Shown here piece after piece: positions 38,711 to 41,442 of a stretch of DNA of 41,442 bases. The position numbers and the translations under genes are program-made. Positions within the stretch are counted from its first letter, which is position 1. Each line of letters opens with the position of its first letter. The DNA is from a virus. The notes beneath the pieces were generated by a model. That model had not been told where the DNA came from, made no database searches, and saw nothing but the letters and a program-made list of their open reading frames with translations. The DNA lies in IMG/VR virus record IMGVR_UViG_3300021475_000034, positions 1 to 41,442 of that record; one strand, written 5' to 3'.

Positions 38711-38730
38711 TTTGAAATCTCCCGTTAGAA

Positions 38731-38751
38731 GTTGGGGGCTTTCGCCCGTCT
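38731..38751 (-). promoter_or_regulatory. GNRA leader hairpin, copy 2
   Basis: GGGC-GAAA-GCCC hairpin, 20 nt before the start codon of the 72-residue gene. It begins seven bases after a TATAGT -10 box, so the RNA should start at or next to the first base of the element. Confidence 0.8.
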
Positions 38752-38758
38752 GTAAATA

Positions 38759-38787
38759 ACTATAACTATACTATGCTGCGGAGTCAA
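38759..38787 (-). promoter_or_regulatory. Sigma70-type promoter of the 72-residue gene
   Basis: TTGACT (38787-38782), a 17-bp spacer, TATAGT (38764-38759). The -35 box and most of the spacer lie in the last codons of the upstream gene. The predicted start, about seven bases downstream, coincides with the leader hairpin. Confidence 0.7.
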
Positions 38788-39496
38788 TGGAGGAACCCGC
38801 TTTATTTCGCGCGGATTCCTCAGTGTAATATTCGATGATCGACTTGGCGCAGCGCATCTCACGTGCCGCCGAGCAGATATAACGGCAGGCATTCAACGCA
38901 TTACGAAGGTTATAAAGCGCACGATGTTCACCACCTAAAAAGGTAGGCCAATTCTCACCCGCAGCGATGCGATGCTTTTGAGCATCGCAAAACTCGCGCA
39001 CAGCCTCAGAAATTTGAAAGAGCTTAAAGCCGTCAGCATATTCTGGTGCAAGCATCCGATAAGTTGCAGCTCTGGAGCCATCATGCCAATCCCGCAATTC
39101 GGTGTAACGTTTGTCGTACTCAAATTTGCGGCCCCCAATTTTCTTCAGTTGCACGGAGAAGTAACGACGCTTTGACCAGTCTTTATCAGATTCCTTGTAG
39201 ACGACCGATGCAGCAAACGCCAACTCATCCGCATCCGGCCCTTGTGACATTTCGTAATCCGCAGCCTCTACCAACTCCGCGTTTGTGAGCATAGCGGCCC
39301 CCAGGGATTGAAGATAGTCCGTTAGTAGATCCCACGTTACCGCGCGATCATTTGAATGTTGAATGGAGCCGTCACCATAGGTTTCAAAGACGAGGAACTT
39401 GCGCGAGACTCCGCTTTTAGTGTCCCAGTTAGAAGAGTCGAACTTATAGCCGTATTTGTCGGAATGAGCGATGGATGCAAAAGTGAAGACTGGCAT
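38771..39496 (-). CDS. Hypothetical protein of the leader-hairpin operon
   Basis: 241 residues, with AAAGGAGATTTACAA before the ATG. The N-terminal half mixes strands (SRKFLVFETYGDGSIQHSND) and helices; the C-terminal half is helical with several Cys/His (EAVREFCDAQKHRIAAGENW; LNACRYICSAAREMRCAKSI). No known family is recognised. It lies between the DUF932 gene and the small 72-residue gene, carries the GNRA leader (GAGA version), and is therefore likely controlled with them. Confidence 0.65.
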   Translation of the reverse strand: MPVFTFASIAHSDKYGYKFDSSNWDTKSGVSRKFLVFETYGDGSIQHSNDRAVTWDLLTDYLQSLGAAMLTNAELVEAADYEMSQGPDADELAFAASVVYKESDKDWSKRRYFSVQLKKIGGRKFEYDKRYTELRDWHDGSRAATYRMLAPEYADGFKLFQISEAVREFCDAQKHRIAAGENWPTFLGGEHRALYNLRNALNACRYICSAAREMRCAKSIIEYYTEESARNKAGSSIDSAA

Positions 39497-39515
39497 TTGT
39501 AAATCTCCTTTGTTG

Positions 39516-39536
39516 GTTGGGGGCTCTCGCCCGTCT
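39516..39536 (-). promoter_or_regulatory. GNRA leader hairpin, copy 3
   Basis: GGGC-GAGA-GCCC version of the element, 19 nt before the start codon of the 241-residue gene. A -10-like TACACT (39550-39545) lies eight bases upstream without a recognisable -35; a 6-bp hairpin GTATCG/CGATAC (39548-39567) overlaps that place and may matter for control. Confidence 0.75.
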
Positions 39537-39580
39537 AGTTTTGGAGTGTATCGGCTTTGGACGATACATGCCGCATTAAA

Positions 39581-39602
39581 GCGGAGACCTTTCGGCCCCC
39601 GC
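39581..39602 (-). terminator. Hairpin after the DUF932 gene
   Basis: On the minus strand GCGGGGGCC-GAAA-GGTCTCCGC: nine pairs including two G-T pairs, closed by a GAAA loop and followed by TTTAAT. It starts 12 bases after the DUF932 stop. A weak intrinsic terminator or a 3'-end stabiliser. Confidence 0.5.
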
Positions 39603-39613
39603 TCCCATCTGCG

Positions 39614-40480
39614 TTAAGCTGCGGCTTTGACTCCTTTCAATTCCGCCATCTTTTCCGCCAGTTGCCAGAGCGCACGATTCAGACGGACATCTTGATCTAT
39701 ACCCTTAACTTCGCGCGTAGTGACCATACGACCGCGCGACCGATTAGTGCCAGGATTACGCGCGGACAGTCCGCCCTTGATTACGTTTTCTTGTACAACG
39801 TTCATGGTTCGATATAGGTCTGGAGCTGGACGCGACCAACTGGAGCCGTTCTCCGCGCGATCCGCAGAACGTCGCGGAGTTAAGAGCTGAGCTGCGGTAA
39901 TCGGAGTCTCGACTTTACCGTCCGGATCGGAGAAGCGGAGAGTGTGGGCAGCTTCAGCAAACGCGTTTTGCTCCCCCGCAGTTAGTTGCAATGCGCTCCA
40001 GTTTTCAATCGTTCCAAGCGCTTTCTGCGATTGTCCGATAATTTCAAAGCTACCTTCGATTACTTGGTTAACGATGTTTCCTTTATGGTGGACTGAAATT
40101 TCGCCCATGTTGCGCTCACATGCAACTAGACCATTAGTGCAAACAACGCGAAAGATACCAGAGAGCAATTTGTAAGAGGATGTCCCATCGTGAGAATTGA
40201 TTAAGACAACTTCAGGTACGTTACCGCCTTTAGCAGTTGCCAAAAAATCCGCATGGCGAAATCGAATCATGTGTTTTGTATATTCCGTTTTGCCTTCGAT
40301 GCGCGACCGTGATTGCACGGCCCTAAATGGAACGAAGCCTTCGCCCATTAGGTCGGAAATAATCTCGGATGTTGGAATGTGAGCGTAACGCGACGACCGT
40401 GAAGAATGGGCTTCAGTTGCGAAGGCTGAAGGAACAAGCTGACGGAGAGCATCGATTGTAAGAGCGTTTGAGAATTGCAT
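39614..40480 (-). CDS. DUF932-family phage/plasmid-like protein
   Basis: 288 residues, with AATAGGAGATTACAAA before the ATG. The motif order RSSRYAHIPTSEIISDLMGE - GFVPFRAVQSRSR - KHMIRFRH - PEVVLINSHDGTSSYKLLSG - IFRVVCTNGLVACERNMGEI is that of DUF932: SxRY..I.T..ii..L...Gf.p......R, then .R.R......EivL.NSHDG...y.l..G.fR.vC.NGl. The family is widespread on phages and plasmids; its biochemical role is not established. The end has RLNRALWQLAEKMAELK. It shares the GNRA leader with its neighbours and has its own promoter. Confidence 0.9.
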   Translation of the reverse strand: MQFSNALTIDALRQLVPSAFATEAHSSRSSRYAHIPTSEIISDLMGEGFVPFRAVQSRSRIEGKTEYTKHMIRFRHADFLATAKGGNVPEVVLINSHDGTSSYKLLSGIFRVVCTNGLVACERNMGEISVHHKGNIVNQVIEGSFEIIGQSQKALGTIENWSALQLTAGEQNAFAEAAHTLRFSDPDGKVETPITAAQLLTPRRSADRAENGSSWSRPAPDLYRTMNVVQENVIKGGLSARNPGTNRSRGRMVTTREVKGIDQDVRLNRALWQLAEKMAELKGVKAAA

Positions 40481-40502
40481 TTTGTAATCTCCTATTGCTG
40501 AA

Positions 40503-40523
40503 GTTGGGGGCTTTCGCCCGTCT
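40503..40523 (-). promoter_or_regulatory. GNRA leader hairpin, copy 4
   Basis: GGGC-GAAA-GCCC version, 22 nt before the DUF932 start codon. Unlike copies 2 and 5, the predicted transcript start is some 20 bases further upstream. Confidence 0.78.
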
Positions 40524-40548
40524 GGTGTTGAACTACTGAATAACTATA

Positions 40549-40577
40549 ACTATACATAACTATACCGCGTGATGCAA
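40549..40577 (-). promoter_or_regulatory. Sigma70-type promoter of the DUF932 gene
   Basis: TTGCAT (40577-40572), a 17-bp spacer, TATAGT (40554-40549). A second TATAGT follows directly, six bases on, and a third lies within the spacer, so GTATAGTTAT is repeated three times. Repeats of this motif could be alternative -10 boxes or a repressor site. The related GTTATAGTTATT lies before rusA. Confidence 0.6.
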
Positions 40578-40582
40578 TACCA

Positions 40583-41236
40583 TTAATCCTTAACCAGTGT
40601 TAATTCTTGCTGGAGTGCATTCAGCGCCATACGGATGTTGGAATTAGAGTCTTTTACGATACGCGCGAAGTTTGGCGCTTCAGCTCCTTCAGGCGCTTCA
40701 GCTTTCCAGACTCGCGCGAGTAGTGCGGCAGAATCCTTTTGTGTGGCTTGCGAACTGAAGTTGTAGGACTGGCAGCGAGAGATAAATCGATCTTCGAATT
40801 TCTCCACGTCATTTGATGTCATTACTATGATTGTGTTGGGAGCTGGTCTCGTTCCATCCATCATAGAGAGCAGGCAATCGCGCGAAGCTTTTGTCATTAA
40901 ATCCGCTTCATCGATGATTATCATGTGGCAGCGTTTACCCTGCGAAGGCATATAGAAACACGCGCTATAGTGACGCTCCAGTTCCGCTTCAGTGCAATAC
41001 TTTGACGGAATGTGATGCACGTCAGCGCCAATCTCTTCAGCCATAGCGAATGCAAATGTAGTTTTGCCGATACCGGACGGACCACGAAAAATGTAATAAG
41101 AGCTGAAAGGCTTTTTAGCGAGTGCGACCGCTAGACGTTTGGGCTTTTCTAGTCCGACAAATTCCGCCGTAGTTTTGGGTTTATAGATGTCTGTCAGTAG
41201 AAGCGAGTCTTGATTGTCTGGAGTGAAGTCGAACAT
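40583..41236 (-). CDS. AAA+ ATPase, clamp-loader (RFC/DnaX)-like
   Basis: 217 residues, with GGAGAATAACGCTT before the ATG. IYKPKTTAEFVGLEK at the N-terminus, Walker A GPSGIGKTT (52-60), Walker B MIIIDEAD (105-112), sensor 1 VMTSND (138-143) and SRC (153-155) follow the clamp-loader pattern; SRC carries the trans-acting arginine finger of RFC and DnaX subunits. The C-terminal part has a sensor-2-like NSNIRMALNALQQE. The collar domain is missing, so the protein is shorter than RFC small subunits (about 320). No sliding clamp or polymerase is seen in the window. It is the first gene of the leftward operon and has its own strong promoter and GNRA leader. Confidence 0.85.
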   Translation of the reverse strand: MFDFTPDNQDSLLLTDIYKPKTTAEFVGLEKPKRLAVALAKKPFSSYYIFRGPSGIGKTTFAFAMAEEIGADVHHIPSKYCTEAELERHYSACFYMPSQGKRCHMIIIDEADLMTKASRDCLLSMMDGTRPAPNTIIVMTSNDVEKFEDRFISRCQSYNFSSQATQKDSAALLARVWKAEAPEGAEAPNFARIVKDSNSNIRMALNALQQELTLVKD

Positions 41237-41258
41237 AAGCGTTATTCTCCGCGTTGAA

Positions 41259-41279
41259 GTTGGGGGCTCTCGCCCGTCT
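41259..41279 (-). promoter_or_regulatory. GNRA leader hairpin, copy 5
   Basis: GGGC-GAGA-GCCC version, 22 nt before the start codon of the AAA+ gene. The -10 box TATTCT ends seven bases before the element, so this hairpin too should form the very 5' end of the mRNA. Confidence 0.8.
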
Positions 41280-41286
41280 GTAATTG

Positions 41287-41315
41287 AGAATAGGGAAACG
41301 GTCGCAAGATGTCAA
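41287..41315 (-). promoter_or_regulatory. Strong sigma70-type promoter of the AAA+ gene
   Basis: TTGACA (41315-41310), a 17-bp spacer and TATTCT (41292-41287): a full consensus -35, ideal spacing and a moderate -10. This is the best minus-strand promoter in the window and drives the first gene of the leftward operon. Confidence 0.8.
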
Positions 41316-41348
41316 CTGAAGGCTTGGGAATAGTTGCCAAACCTTATC

Positions 41349-41442
41349 CAAGCCACCTGCAAACCGTCCGCTAACGGCTGGATGATAGCAGCATGGGACG
41401 CGATGCAAGCCACCCGCAAACCGTCCGCAAGCCACCCGCAGA
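41349..41442. repeat. Direct repeats at the right end of the window
   Basis: CAAGCCACCTGCAAACCGTC (extending to 41371) recurs with one change at 41406-41428, and a third copy begins at 41428 and runs to the last bases of the window, where it diverges. The second and third copies are 22 bp apart, the same period as the RepA iterons, but the sequence is different. The array lies upstream of the AAA+ operon promoter and no gene is supported in 41316-41442. It may be a second protein-binding array or an origin element. Confidence 0.65.

Noticed and set aside
41181-41435. 84-residue minus-strand ORF at the right end with repeated GRFAGGL
   Set aside because: The repeated peptide simply reflects the 22-bp DNA repeats; the ORF overlaps the promoter, leader and start of the AAA+ gene.
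1-41442. Integrase, transposase, tRNA or rRNA genes
   Set aside because: None seen. No tyrosine or serine recombinase motif was found in the translated frames and no tRNA cloverleaf was noticed by eye; a tRNAscan run would settle the RNA part.

Overview
The window looks like the genome, or nearly all of it, of a tailed bacteriophage of podovirus type that also carries a plasmid-style replicon. Virion genes are complete enough to name: terminase large subunit, portal, probable scaffold, an N4-gp56-like major capsid protein, two related head-tail/tail-tube proteins, a large nozzle-like protein, internal virion proteins, lysis enzymes and fibers. There is no tape-measure protein, sheath, integrase, DNA polymerase or RNA polymerase. 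At the left end lie a RepA-type initiator gene and an array of 18-bp direct repeats (iterons) with a DnaA-box-like dyad and an A+T-rich patch. My reading is a phage-plasmid or a phage that replicates from a plasmid-like iteron origin. The host is probably a Gram-negative soil bacterium; Acidobacteriota is a guess from protein flavour and moderate GC, not something the sequence proves.

Layout. (1) 1-3000, minus strand: a small gene, the iteron origin (570-794), then an operon transcribed leftward from a ribbon-helix-helix (RHH) gene near 2984 through small genes and a DUF3846 gene to repA. (2) 3007-7516, plus strand: RusA resolvase, a packed run of small (often zinc-binding) genes, and the terminase. 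(3) 7513-8615, minus strand: a two-gene cassette with an HNH endonuclease set tail-to-tail against the terminase. (4) 8826-31249, plus strand: portal, scaffold, capsid, connector/tail, internal virion proteins, lysis genes and fibers, closed by a strong intrinsic terminator. (5) 31323-37476, plus strand: a second operon starting with a TTGACA promoter, paired CTAATAG sites and an RHH gene, then an SMC/RecF-like ATPase and many tiny overlapping genes. (6) 41236-37484, minus strand: an operon set with an AAA+ clamp-loader-like protein, a DUF932 protein and five or six unknowns.

The most unusual feature is in region 6. Five consecutive genes each have the same 21-nt element 19-22 nt before the start codon. 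In the RNA it folds as a GGGC-GNRA-GCCC hairpin, and the tetraloop varies only between GAAA and GAGA. Two copies sit 7 nt after good -10 boxes with 17-bp spacers, so the hairpin would be the exact 5' end of those mRNAs. This looks like a shared post-transcriptional control or mRNA-protection element.

How the parts may work together (inference): RepA binds the iterons and recruits host replication proteins. The RHH protein at the head of the rep operon may set RepA level, as CopG does in small plasmids. RusA, the ATPase, the DUF932 protein and the clamp-loader-like protein may serve replication or recombination. The long rightward operon builds the virion and lyses the cell. Domain names come from recognising motifs by eye; no database search was run.
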